DNA of 64,000 bases from Thalassotalea piscium (GCF_030295935.1 NZ_AP027362.1:1116001-1180000); one strand, 5' to 3'. Positions 8,225 to 18,999 are shown, counted from the stretch's first letter. Notes: generated by a model not told the origin, from the sequence alone. Numbers and translations are program-made.

Positions 8225-8584
8225 ATGTTATTAAAAATTTCAGGATTGTTTTTTGTCGGCTTAGCGCTTTTAGGGGCGGTGTTACCAATATTACCTACGA
8301 CACCCTTTTTACTAGTTGCTGCTGCATGTTTTGCCAAGTCTTCTCCTCGTATGCATAAAATGTTACTCGAAAACAAAGTGTTTGGCCCGTTAATTTATCA
8401 TTGGCAGCAAACTAGAAGTATTCCTAAGCGTGCAAAAATTATTGCGTTACTATCAATGTTACTTGCGCTGGCGTGGTCGTGTTATATTTTACCACAATGG
8501 TATTTGCAATTAACTGTTGTGCTATTAGTACTAGGGCCGTTTATATTTATTTATCGATTACCTTTGTCGGACGGTAATCGATAA
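8225..8584 (+). CDS. DUF454 family inner-membrane protein (YbaN-like)
   Basis: The 119-residue protein starts MLLKISGLFFVGLALLGAVL and contains the family signature LPILPTTPFLLVAAACFAKSSPR, then a helical hairpin of two further membrane segments. This matches DUF454 (YbaN). The role of the family is unknown. I placed the start at 8225: an upstream ATG at 8105 in the same frame lies inside the family 1 repeat, and its extra 40 residues are repeat translation, not protein. No strong ribosome site is visible. Confidence 0.87.
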   Translation: MLLKISGLFFVGLALLGAVLPILPTTPFLLVAAACFAKSSPRMHKMLLENKVFGPLIYHWQQTRSIPKRAKIIALLSMLLALAWSCYILPQWYLQLTVVLLVLGPFIFIYRLPLSDGNR

Positions 8585-9427
8585 AAACTTTACGTGCTTA
8601 ATTAACCTCAGTCCGGCTTAAGGTCTTTTACCCCAAAATGCTATTTAAGCGCCTATCTGCGTTCTTTTTACGCCCAATAACCTGCTATTGGTTTGTAAAA
8701 ACGCCTTGATAAGCACATATATCGATTATCGGGTTACACTCAAAGAGTTAAAGTCCGAAATACTAATATTTCATCTTAATGTTGCAGGGCAACATAGATT
8801 GAAGCTAAACAATAAAGTATGAAACTGAGACAATAAAGTTTAGAGTTTTTTGATTAGTATTCCCGACCGCTTCTAGCCATAAGAGGACATTAGCTTTTGT
8901 AAAATAATAAGCATATTAGTGGCAATTCAACTAAAAATAATTATATGTTTGAGGGACTGCTGCAAGCTCTTAGCTGCCGTAGATATTTAATTATTGAACG
9001 TTAACTTTGAGCCTAGAACACATTACAAGCCTCTCCATACCTGAGCCATCAAACATTAATGTTTCAATCTTTATTGTAATACCAATCTCACTAACTATGT
9101 ATTCATTTCTACTGGTTAAAATAATCAACTACTGCGTTATTTATTTTATAATTAGAACAACTAGTTATTAAAATAAATGCTTTGTATTTGACTATTTTAA
9201 CTGCGTATAAAATAGATCACTTAATTAATGAAACTGGTATAACTACTTAGCTTATCAAAGAGCATGGGGTTTTATAATGTTTTAAACTTTATTGTTTCCT
9301 TACTATTTTGGCATGACCGATAAATAGGGCATGCAAGAGAAAAAAGTTCTAACCTCTATTGTTCTCCCACACTTAATTATTGTCATTAAAACTAGATCAT
9401 TATAAAGCCCATTAACCCGAACTTAGG
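8585..9427. other. Gene-free interval of about 840 bp
   Basis: No convincing coding frame is present on either strand. The interval holds a family 3 repeat (9079-9240). Near 8600-8760 there is a block with short inverted pieces such as CAATA-ACCTGC-TATTG, which looks like another decayed repeat. At about 9414-9431 an ACCCGAAC-TTAGGT palindrome resembles the two ends of a family 1 element joined together. Confidence 0.6.
9079..9240. repeat. Family 3 repeat, short form, 162 bp
   Basis: The element runs from ATACCAATCTCACTAA to TTAATTAATGAAACTGGTAT, an imperfect inverted repeat pair, and includes AACTACTGCGTTATTTATTT and ACTAGTTAT. It lacks the roughly 50-bp central module seen at 18095 and 38676. 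It is non-coding. Confidence 0.8.
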
Positions 9428-10024
9428 TTAACTATCTTCATTTAATGCTTTTTCAACTAAGTTGGCTAAGTGTGAAGGGAGGTTTAGTGATAACGCAATT
9501 TTACGCCCTTGCTCAGACATTTTCTTCCAGGTTCGTTGTAAAATTCGGATAATTTTTTCTTCACTATGTTTAGCGGCAAATTCGTTAAAATAGTGTTGTA
9601 AGAATACTAAACAAGCGACATCTTCCAACGTTTGACTTTGATGATTTGTTTTTAAGTGCTCTTTTCTAATGATACTCGCTGTAGCTTCAGCTTCTAGGTC
9701 ACTATAATCATATTCGATCATTAGCTCTTTAGTTGTTTGCGCATGAAACATGCCTAACGCCTTACGCCATGTTAAATATCCTTGTCTACCCTCAGAGAAT
9801 GCAGTGCGTTTAAGGTGCCAACGTTTAATATGTTGTGCCCGTGCTGCAATTTGTAAATATTCACCTGCATCGGGCCAATGTTTAGCTAAACATTCACTCA
9901 TATAATGCCCATAGAGTAACTCTTTAGGTTGGGCAATAGAATCAACTATAGTGGTATTTGGATCTTGTTCATTCATGCGGTCAATAGCATTGAGTATATT
10001 AGTTAACTTTGTGGTCATAGACAT
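9428..10024 (-). CDS. DUF4202 family protein
   Basis: The 198-residue protein is soluble and alpha-helical. Characteristic blocks are LLYGHYMSECLAKHWPDA, LQIAARAQHIKRWHLKR, YLTWRK and ACLVFLQHYFNEFAAKH, which match DUF4202. Conserved His, Asp and Arg residues in AQHIKRW and LVFLQHYF suggest an HD-like or ligand-binding helical fold, but no activity is established. It is divergent from pyrG, with about 230 bases between. GAATGTC around the start gives little ribosome-site support; the alternative ATG is two codons in. Confidence 0.85.
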   Translation of the reverse strand: MSMTTKLTNILNAIDRMNEQDPNTTIVDSIAQPKELLYGHYMSECLAKHWPDAGEYLQIAARAQHIKRWHLKRTAFSEGRQGYLTWRKALGMFHAQTTKELMIEYDYSDLEAEATASIIRKEHLKTNHQSQTLEDVACLVFLQHYFNEFAAKHSEEKIIRILQRTWKKMSEQGRKIALSLNLPSHLANLVEKALNEDS

Positions 10025-10102
10025 TCTTTGTAAGTATAGGCGCTAATAATGTTAACTTTTTTTAGTAATTTTACCAATACAAGCGTGATTTTTTCACTTT
10101 GA

Positions 10103-11890
<1,788 letters not shown>

Positions 11891-11901
11891 TAATAGATTT
11901 A

Positions 11902-11933
11902 AAAACCGTGGCATTGTCGCGGTTTTATTTTTT
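11902..11933 (+). terminator. Rho-independent terminator after pyrG
   Basis: AAAACCGTG pairs with CGCGGTTTT (one G-U pair) around the loop GCATTGT and is followed by an interrupted run of T. It starts 12 bases after the pyrG stop. Confidence 0.8.
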
Positions 11934-11987
11934 TACGCCTTGGTGTAACCAAGATTATATAAAATATGTTGTTCATCAGCGCTATGA

Positions 11988-13307
<1,320 letters not shown>

Positions 13308-13331
13308 CATTTATCTCTGCTGTTAAGTAAT

Positions 13332-13368
13332 AAAAGCCAGTTAATTTTTTAACTGGCTTTTTAGTTTT
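13332..13368 (+). terminator. Rho-independent terminator after eno
   Basis: A perfect 13-bp stem (AAAAGCCAGTTAA with TTAACTGGCTTTT) closes a TTTT loop and runs into TTAGTTTTT. It lies 25 bases after the eno stop. Confidence 0.9.
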
Positions 13369-13398
13369 TACAAGTTTTGCTTTATGGATGGAAATATA

Positions 13399-13848
13399 AT
13401 GGAAATAAGACAAGTTGCCGAAAAAGTTATCACGGGGATAACAACAAGAACTGATAACGTTACCGAAATGAACCCTAATACAGGTAAAATAGGAACTTTA
13501 TGGCAAACTTTTGATAATAGCGTGCCTGTTGATTATAAACATGGTGAAAGAGTGTATGGTGTTTATTCTGATTATGAGTCTGATCATACTGGAAAATTTA
13601 CTGTACTAGCTGGTTTTGATGGTGTTTCGTTCCCCGAACTTCCAAATCTAGAGCAAATAACTATTGAAAGTGGTAAATACCTTGTATTTACTTATAAAGG
13701 TGAAATGCCTCAAATAGCTATAGATGCATGGACTGAGGTTTGGCAATATTTTACTAGCGATAAAGCTAAACACGAAAGGCTTTATACTACTGATTTTGAA
13801 TATTACCCAAGCGGAGAGCAAATAGAGGTTCATATAGCGATTAAATAA
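13399..13848 (+). CDS. GyrI-like / AraC effector-binding domain protein
   Basis: The 149-residue protein is a stand-alone GyrI-like small-molecule-binding domain. Visible blocks are the N-terminal MEIRQVAEKVITGITTRT strand, RVYGVYSDYESDHTGKFTVLAG, the GKYLVFTYKGEMP strand, and the paired AIDAWTEVWQYF helix with DFEYYPSGEQIEVHIAI at the end. Such domains bind hydrophobic or cationic compounds, as in drug-efflux regulators or the gyrase inhibitor SbmC. No DNA-binding domain is present. The frame also allows an ATG at 13384. I prefer 13399, where homologues start and a GGATGG lies upstream, but this is uncertain. Confidence 0.8.
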   Translation: MEIRQVAEKVITGITTRTDNVTEMNPNTGKIGTLWQTFDNSVPVDYKHGERVYGVYSDYESDHTGKFTVLAGFDGVSFPELPNLEQITIESGKYLVFTYKGEMPQIAIDAWTEVWQYFTSDKAKHERLYTTDFEYYPSGEQIEVHIAIK

Positions 13849-13898
13849 CAAACGGTACATTCGTCACAAAAGTTAAATACCATAAACAGGTAAAATAA

Positions 13899-13999
13899 AT
13901 GATCTCAAATAAACACCACAAAATTGTTTTTTCATTTTTATGGCATTATTAATGTCGGGAATTATGTCATTTGTTATTAGTGTCTTTAATGTTGGTTTA
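13899..13999 (+). pseudogene. DUF2798 membrane protein, frameshifted and truncated
   Basis: The start MISNKHHKIVFSF, after a CAGGTAAAATAA leader, shifts frame at the T run near 13934-13939. The next frame then reads MALLMSGIMSFVISVFNVGL. Joined, these are the first half of a DUF2798 protein, a short two-helix membrane family. One T appears to be missing. Homology stops at 13999, where a repeat beginning TATACCCAAGCCACC takes over, so the second helix is gone. The gene is dead twice over. Confidence 0.7.
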
Positions 14000-14205
14000 T
14001 ACCCAAGCCACCTCAAGATGCAGAATTCAGCGTTTCACAGGTACCTAATAGCTCGCTATTAGGTACGCAAACTTGCCTTGAATTAAGAAAAACTATCAAG
14101 CTAGTGAGTGGCTACAGCCACAAATCTAGCAATTTCAGGGCATTAACATATCTCTTAACCCGAGCTAAGGTTACTTAACTTATCTCGAATTCAGGTTATT
14201 TAGGC
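14000..14205. repeat. Mosaic repeat block replacing the 3' half of the DUF2798 gene
   Basis: The block opens with TACCCAAGCCACCTCAAGAT, a sequence I recall as a widespread intergenic repeat in Vibrio, Shewanella and Pseudoalteromonas. A 12-bp perfect hairpin follows at 14041-14066 (GTACCTAATAGC, TC, GCTATTAGGTAC), the central palindrome of family 1. The right end has two family 1-type termini in a row, GAGCTAAGGT and CGAATTCAGGT. It appears to be nested or recombined repeats. Confidence 0.65.
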
Positions 14206-14210
14206 TAAGT

Positions 14211-14402
14211 ATGATAAAACAGGCAATTGTAGGTTATCAAAAAGATGAGGAAGATCATTGGGTGGCGATTCTTAAATGTGGCCATAACCAACACGTAAGA
14301 CATATTCCACCGTTTATTTCTAGGCCATGGGTGATGTCATTAGCAGGCCGTAATTCAATGCTAGGTCATGAGCTTTTATGCAAAAAGTGTTATACCAAAT
14401 AA
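14211..14402 (+). CDS. DUF3565 family protein
   Basis: The 63-residue protein is a small DUF3565 member: KQAIVGYQKDEEDHWVAIL, then CGHNQHVRHIPPF, RPWVMS, and a closing CKKC. The Cys and His residues (CGH, QHVRH, CKKC) look like a zinc-binding site, but no function is established for the family. The full expected length is present although a repeat block ends only about 5 bases upstream, so its native promoter has probably been displaced. The ribosome site is weak (AGGCTAAGT). Confidence 0.85.
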   Translation: MIKQAIVGYQKDEEDHWVAILKCGHNQHVRHIPPFISRPWVMSLAGRNSMLGHELLCKKCYTK

Positions 14403-14535
14403 TCTTGTTTAAACTCTGCTTACCTTTGCTAGTTAACGTATACCATAAGAGGGTTTTGTTCTGATATATTGTGACAACAAAAAAACAAAAGTAAGCAAGT
14501 GGTATCCCTTTATTAGAATAAACTAGAATTATAGT

Positions 14536-14736
14536 TTAGTGTTGTTGAGATAAAAATAGATGATAGTTGTTTGCACCAAAGTAACGTACAGATTTTTTAA
14601 GTGTAACTTTTTTGGCAATTAGTTGTTCGTCAGAGTAAATTTTAATAACTTGTTTCTCGCCATTACGATCTGTTTCGTAGGTATGGTTGTCATTTAAGCG
14701 GAGATCGTCAAACTCCGTTTTCATGATTAATTTCAC
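14536..14736 (-). CDS. Hypothetical protein, 66 residues, in operon with a PspB-like protein
   Basis: The product is small, soluble and charged (EFDDLRLNDNHTYETDRNG, KKVTLKKSVRYFGANNYHLF). I recognise no domain. It starts with GTG at 14736, 11 bases after the stop of the upstream gene, with AGAGAA before it. An in-frame ATG at 14724 is an alternative start (MKTEFDD). The tight spacing suggests co-expression with the membrane coiled-coil protein upstream. Confidence 0.55.
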   Translation of the reverse strand: MKLIMKTEFDDLRLNDNHTYETDRNGEKQVIKIYSDEQLIAKKVTLKKSVRYFGANNYHLFLSQQH

Positions 14737-14747
14737 GCTAGATTCTC

Positions 14748-14993
14748 TTAAAGCTTATTAATTTCTTGTTGAACGCTATAGCCTTCATCGGTCACAATTT
14801 TCTCTAGTACTTTTATGCGCTCTTCCAAAGAGTTAACTTGGTTTTTTAAGGTAATATTACTTTCATCAATTTTGCTATTATGATTAAGTGTCCTCTCTTT
14901 AAACTCTAAGTGTTTTTTATACATATCAAAAATCACTCCAAAGCCAACAGATATAAATACAATGAGTACTACCATTGTTGTGCCAGTCATCAT
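14748..14993 (-). CDS. PspB-like membrane-anchored coiled-coil protein
   Basis: The 81-residue protein has one N-terminal transmembrane helix (about residues 4-23) followed by a basic patch (YKKHLEFKER) and a heptad-rich coiled coil ending LEERIKVLEKIVTDEGY. This architecture and the LEERI-VLEKIVTD motif match phage-shock-protein-B-like proteins common in Alteromonadales, which may act in envelope stress sensing. No PspA, PspC or PspF gene is nearby, so the link to the Psp response is inference. AAGGA lies 4-7 bases before the paired ATG codons. Confidence 0.6.
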   Translation of the reverse strand: MMTGTTMVVLIVFISVGFGVIFDMYKKHLEFKERTLNHNSKIDESNITLKNQVNSLEERIKVLEKIVTDEGYSVQQEINKL

Positions 14994-15038
14994 TTAGTCC
15001 TTTTTTATTATAATTGACTAAGCATAAATGCTATTGCT

Positions 15039-16013
15039 TTATTTAAGCAAGTTATTGAGCTCAAATTTTGCTAAATAATTATCCATTGTAGAGCGTAAAA
15101 GTTTATAAAGTAAGATTGAGCCGTCTATTTCTTCTTTTCTATTTGTTAAACTTTCTATATTTAACCCTAATGGCAAATTATAGGGTAATACGGCATCAAG
15201 TATCTGGTGTAAGCTGTTATGACAAATACGAATTGACTCAAGTAGTGGCTTGTCTGCATTTAAAATTCTAAGCGTGGTTGCTTCAGGTACATTAACACCT
15301 AACCATTCAATAAAGGCTAACGTTTTATCACTCCCACAAGGAGAGAAAGTTAAAATGATACGTTGGGGCTTTAAACCTTGTTTCTTACACTCAATGGCGT
15401 AGCGGGTTAATAAGTCGATGGTTGCTTGGGGATCGTAAATAGCTTGAGATATAAAGAACTTACATCCTTGTAAATGTTTTTCAATTAAACGTTGATGTTC
15501 GTTACCTTTACTGGAATGCCTTTCAGCAATTGTTACACCGCCAATAAAGAAATCATTGTTATTACTAACTAAGCTTTTGTAGGCATCTGCTAAAGGCAGT
15601 TTAACATTATTATTTTTTGAAGGGCTGCCAACTAATACAATGTCGCGAACACCATATTTGTGCCAAGCTTCGTCTGCCCAATGGTTAAATGTTTCTGCAC
15701 TAGACTGTATTACACTTTTATAGGTAATAACGGGTCTCTCAGATTTTTTGTTGAGAAGCGCAGCATAATGACGTGGATCATGGGTTGATTTAAATGGAAA
15801 CGGGCGCGGCTTTTTAGTGCGTGAGTTTTCATCTTGAATGTCATAAACAATTAGGCCATCAAAGTCGATATCACTAACGCGTTGTAAAAGTTTTTCGGCA
15901 ATTGCGTCGACTAACTCTGGGGGGGTATCACTTTTTGGTGGTGTTGTTCCTATAAAGTATACACCGCGGCTATTGTCGTTATATCGAGCCCTTAATTCTG
16001 AATCGTTAATCAC
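15039..16013 (-). CDS. Methylenetetrahydrofolate reductase-like protein
   Basis: The 324-residue protein has a TIM-barrel-like pattern beginning GVYFIGTTPPKSD, with GLIVYDIQDENSR, KPRPFPF, DPRHYAALL, DIVLVGSPS and CKFFISQAIYDP. These blocks resemble divergent members of the MetF fold that bind FAD and folate. ITYKSVIQSS and RIILTFSPCGSDKTLAFIEWLGV fit the later strands. It is not canonical MetF, so either reduction of methylenetetrahydrofolate or a related flavin activity is possible. The stand-alone gene lies between the PspB-like operon and dusC. Confidence 0.6.
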   Translation of the reverse strand: MINDSELRARYNDNSRGVYFIGTTPPKSDTPPELVDAIAEKLLQRVSDIDFDGLIVYDIQDENSRTKKPRPFPFKSTHDPRHYAALLNKKSERPVITYKSVIQSSAETFNHWADEAWHKYGVRDIVLVGSPSKNNNVKLPLADAYKSLVSNNNDFFIGGVTIAERHSSKGNEHQRLIEKHLQGCKFFISQAIYDPQATIDLLTRYAIECKKQGLKPQRIILTFSPCGSDKTLAFIEWLGVNVPEATTLRILNADKPLLESIRICHNSLHQILDAVLPYNLPLGLNIESLTNRKEEIDGSILLYKLLRSTMDNYLAKFELNNLLK

Positions 16014-16272
16014 TTGTAAATACCATTATGAACGTCTAGACGGCTATACTAGCATTTAAATTATTACAATGTCTTCATCTTTTATAATTAATTGTTAGGG
16101 TCTGAAGTTTATAAGACTACCCAACAGAAAAGTCATGAAGGTGCGAAAACATCAGAGGCCAGAGGTAGCTCCTCAATTCGAGCCCGTATATAAGCAAGCA
16201 TCTAATTTATTTTAAACCTTTTCTTTTTGAAATTAACGGAGTTCATTTAGCCCAAGTAAAATAACGAAACTT

Positions 16273-17235
16273 CTATTTCTGCAAATTATTAATCGCGTGG
16301 ATTATGTCTTCCTTATTTTTTAGGGTTTTAATATCATTAAATAACCAATCAGCTTCATTAAACATAAGCTTTAAATACCGTAGCCATTGTTTTACACGGC
16401 TTGAAAAATAGAAGCTTTTATCTCCATTAAGTTCTAACTGAGCAAAGTGTTTAATTAGTTCACACAATTGTGGCCATGTCATTTGCTGTTGATTAAGTTT
16501 AATGACATTAGCCAAGTTCGGCATCGCAAGTGCGCCACGGCCAAGCATTAAATTTTTAGTGCCCGACTCTTTCATGCATTGCAGCGCATTCTCTTTCGTC
16601 CAAATCTCTCCATTAGCGAATAGTTCAATCGGATATTTCTTACTAATATCACCAATTAAATGCCAGTAGGCGGGAGGGCGGTAACCATCAGACTTTGTGC
16701 GGGCATGAATAGTGAGCTGATTAGCATTTGCCGATACTACTGCACTAACGATTTCATCAAGTAAGTTATTATCATCAAAGCCAAGTCGAATTTTTGCTGA
16801 GACAGTAGCTGTTGTAGGTAAAGCTTGTTTCACAGCTAACACTATTTGATAAATATCTTCAGGGGTTTTTAATAAAATAGCACCACCTTTACTTTTATTA
16901 ACCGTTTTAGCAGGGCAACCAAAGTTAATATCAATGCCATGAGAGCCCAATTCTATCGCTTTTATAGCATTTTCAGCCATCCACTGAGGGTGCTGCCCTA
17001 AGAGTTGAACTCTTATTGGTGTGTTACTTTTGGTATAGCCTATGTTGGCTAACTCTGGGCAAACTTTATGGTATATATGTGTTGGAACAAGCTTATCTAC
17101 TACGCGAATAAATTCTGCAATACAAAAGTCGTAACAATTTATTGATGTTAAAATTTCGCGCATTGTTGCGTCAGCTACACCTTCCATAGGCGCAAGCACG
17201 ACTTTGTTTACTGACAGCATTTTATTATTAGACAT
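16273..17235 (-). CDS. dusC: tRNA-dihydrouridine(16) synthase
   Basis: DusC reduces uridine 16 of tRNAs to dihydrouridine with FMN and NADPH. The 320-residue product has the FMN-barrel start VVLAPMEGVADATMRE, the DusC-type CIAEFIRVVD and HIYHKVCPEL, and the catalytic Cys in DINFGCPAKTVN. KSKGGAILLK, TIHARTKSDGYRPPAYW, LFANGEIW and MLGRGALAMPN follow. The long C-terminal helical segment (FYFSSRVKQWLRYLKLMF) is characteristic of DusC over DusA or DusB. It is divergent from the Cys-rich repeat gene, with about 140 bases between. Confidence 0.95.
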   Translation of the reverse strand: MSNNKMLSVNKVVLAPMEGVADATMREILTSINCYDFCIAEFIRVVDKLVPTHIYHKVCPELANIGYTKSNTPIRVQLLGQHPQWMAENAIKAIELGSHGIDINFGCPAKTVNKSKGGAILLKTPEDIYQIVLAVKQALPTTATVSAKIRLGFDDNNLLDEIVSAVVSANANQLTIHARTKSDGYRPPAYWHLIGDISKKYPIELFANGEIWTKENALQCMKESGTKNLMLGRGALAMPNLANVIKLNQQQMTWPQLCELIKHFAQLELNGDKSFYFSSRVKQWLRYLKLMFNEADWLFNDIKTLKNKEDIIHAINNLQK

Positions 17236-17373
17236 ATTAATCGCTTTGGCATAAAGTTATATCATCCCCTAGGTGTGTTTTTTAAATTTTTTGAAATTTA
17301 TATCTGCAGATCAAGGTCAATGTAAATAGCTATTAATTTCAGTAGTGATTATATTTAAAATTAAAAAGGAAAT

Positions 17374-18000
17374 ATGATGAATATTATAAAAAAATCTTCA
17401 CTTGCTGTTTTATTAAGCATTTTTGCTCTTTCTTCAGTGGTCAGCAATCTTGCGAAGGCTGAGTCTAACCCATTTGAATCACAAGGTGTTATTGTTAGTG
17501 TGGATCAAGAGCAGAAAGACAAATGTGGTGAAGGCAAGTGTGGCGAAGCCAAAATGAAAGCGCACAAAGGTAAGTGCGGCGAAGCCAAAATGAAAGAAAT
17601 GAAAGGTAAATGTGGTGAAGGCAAGTGTGGCGAAGCTAAAATGAAAGCGCACAAAGGTAAGTGCGGCGAAGCCAAAATGAAAGAGATGAAAGGCAAATGT
17701 GGTGAAGGCAAGTGTGGCGAAGCTAAAATGAAAGCGCACAAAGGTAAGTGCGGCGAAGCCAAAATGAAAGAGATGAAAGGTAAATGTGGTGAAGGCAAGT
17801 GTGGCGAAGCCAAAATGAAAGCGCACAAAGGTAAGTGCGGCGAAGCCAAAATGAAAGAGATGAAAGGTAAATGTGGTGAAGGCAAGTGTGGCGAAGCTAA
17901 AATGAAAGCGCACAAAGGTAAGTGCGGCGAAGCCAAAATGAAAGAGATGAAAGGTAAATGTGGCGAAGCAAAAGAGAAATCTAAAAAGTGCGGTGGCTAA
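17374..18000 (+). CDS. HvfA-like Cys-rich repeat protein, candidate RiPP metallophore precursor
   Basis: The 208-residue product has a signal peptide (residues 1-29, ending NLAKA) and a short mature N-terminus with ESNPFESQG. It then has five tandem 29-residue units (residues 50-194), each carrying three KCG motifs: KCGEGKCGEAK, KGKCGEAK and MKGKCG at the junction. The tail ends KKCGG. There are 17 Cys in total and almost no aromatic residue. EGKCG repeats behind a Sec signal and an NPF element match HvfA, whose EGKCG cysteines are converted by an HvfB/HvfC (DUF692 MNIO) pair to copper-binding oxazolone-thioamides. No such enzyme gene is visible in the window. AAAAAGGA precedes paired ATGs. 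A plain metallothionein-like secreted metal binder is the alternative. Confidence 0.75.
   Translation: MMNIIKKSSLAVLLSIFALSSVVSNLAKAESNPFESQGVIVSVDQEQKDKCGEGKCGEAKMKAHKGKCGEAKMKEMKGKCGEGKCGEAKMKAHKGKCGEAKMKEMKGKCGEGKCGEAKMKAHKGKCGEAKMKEMKGKCGEGKCGEAKMKAHKGKCGEAKMKEMKGKCGEGKCGEAKMKAHKGKCGEAKMKEMKGKCGEAKEKSKKCGG
17521..17955 (+). repeat. Five 87-bp in-frame tandem repeats
   Basis: Units start at 17521, 17608, 17695, 17782 and 17869, each beginning AAATGTGGTGAAGGCAAGTG. They differ only at scattered positions (for example GAAATG or GAGATG, GGTAAA or GGCAAA, GCCAAA or GCTAAA), most of them silent. A sixth partial unit begins at 17956. Such identity implies recent expansion or homogenisation by slippage or recombination. 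Confidence 0.95.
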
Positions 18001-18027
18001 TCAATTTACAAATCAATTTGTATTAAT

Positions 18028-18054
18028 AAAAGCCATCGCGAAGATGGCTTTTTT
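18028..18054 (+). terminator. Rho-independent terminator after the repeat protein gene
   Basis: AAAAGCCATC pairs perfectly with GATGGCTTTT around GCGAA and extends into a T run. It lies 28 bases after the stop, so the repeat gene is transcribed alone. Confidence 0.88.
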
Positions 18055-18094
18055 AATGGCTTAATTTTGCGAATTCTATCAATAGAAATAATTT

Positions 18095-18306
18095 ATACCA
18101 ATCTCACTAACTATGTGAACATTTCTACTGGCTAACACAGTCAACTACTGCGTTATTTATTTTATAATTATCGCTACAAGGATGTAGCTTATGTGGGCAA
18201 TGCTGGAGCATAATTGCCCTGAACAACTAGTTATGAAAATAAATGCCTTGTATTTGACTGTTTTCACTGCGTATAAAATAGCTCACTTAATTAATGAAAC
18301 TGATAT
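18095..18306. repeat. Family 3 repeat, long form, 212 bp
   Basis: The element runs from ATACCAATCTCACTAA to AATTAATGAAACTGATAT. It contains the extra module TACAAGGATGTAGCTTATGT plus the imperfect hairpin GGGCAATGCT...AATTGCCC. It ends 13 bases before the SDR start and carries a false in-frame ATG at 18191. Confidence 0.82.
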
Positions 18307-18319
18307 TAAAGGATTTACC

Positions 18320-18982
18320 ATGAAAAATATTGTTATCACTGGCGCTAATAGAGGTATAGGCCTCGCGCTAACAACGTTATTTCAGCAGCAAGGTGATAAT
18401 GTATATGCATTATGCCGAACCAGCTCAGAAGCGTTAAATGCATTAAAGGTTAATATAATAACTGGAGTCGATGTTGTTAGCCCTAAAGGAATGTCGGTAA
18501 TAAAAGATGAGCTCAAAGGGGTTACTATTGATATCTTAATTTGTAATGCTGGAATTTTAAGAGACGAACAATTAGGTAATATCAACTCTGACACTATACG
18601 AGAACAATTTGAAGTTAATGCACTCGCGCCTTTATTAATAGCAGAGGCACTTTACCAGCAAATTCCCGCACAAGGTAAAGTTGTTATGATCACTTCACGC
18701 ATGGGCTCGATAACTGATAATACGTCAGGTGGACGTTATGGTTACCGTATGTCTAAAGCGGCATTGAATGCCGCTGCGGTGTCACTTACCAATGATCTTA
18801 CTCCTCATGAGATTGCTGTCGGTATATTCCACCCAGGTTATGTACAGACTGATATGGTTAATCATAGTGGTGATATTAGCGCAAATGAGTGTGGTCAGCG
18901 TTTAGTCACCCTTATTAATCAGCTATCAATGAAAGATAGTGGTGTTTTTAGGCATTCAAATGGTGCTATTTTACCTTGGTAA
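18320..18982 (+). CDS. Short-chain dehydrogenase/reductase, C-factor-like
   Basis: The 220-residue product opens MKNIVITGANRGIGLAL, the NAD(P) glycine-rich motif, followed by LICNAGIL and the catalytic Ser (VVMITSRMGS) and Tyr/Lys pair in YGYRMSKAALN. The closing HPGYVQTDM is typical of the C-factor/CsgA-like SDR branch of NADP-dependent carbonyl reductases. I use the ATG at 18320, preceded by AAAGGA. An in-frame ATG at 18191 exists, but the extra 43 residues are translation of a family 3 repeat. The substrate is unknown. Confidence 0.9.
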   Translation: MKNIVITGANRGIGLALTTLFQQQGDNVYALCRTSSEALNALKVNIITGVDVVSPKGMSVIKDELKGVTIDILICNAGILRDEQLGNINSDTIREQFEVNALAPLLIAEALYQQIPAQGKVVMITSRMGSITDNTSGGRYGYRMSKAALNAAAVSLTNDLTPHEIAVGIFHPGYVQTDMVNHSGDISANECGQRLVTLINQLSMKDSGVFRHSNGAILPW

Positions 18983-18999
18983 TGTTCTAAGCCTAAAAG

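Noticed and set aside
16014-16272. Search for a gene or RNA in the 259-bp gap before dusC
   Set aside because: No open frame with a ribosome site, no repeat family member and no clear hairpin was found.
17479-17936. Two long minus-strand open frames rich in Phe, His, Ala and Pro
   Set aside because: They are open only because the 87-bp repeat on the + strand has no antisense stops in these frames. No ribosome site or recognisable protein.
18191-18319. Upstream start for the SDR at 18320
   Set aside because: The 43 extra residues are translation of a family 3 repeat whose sequence is also found at 38676, so they are not part of the enzyme.
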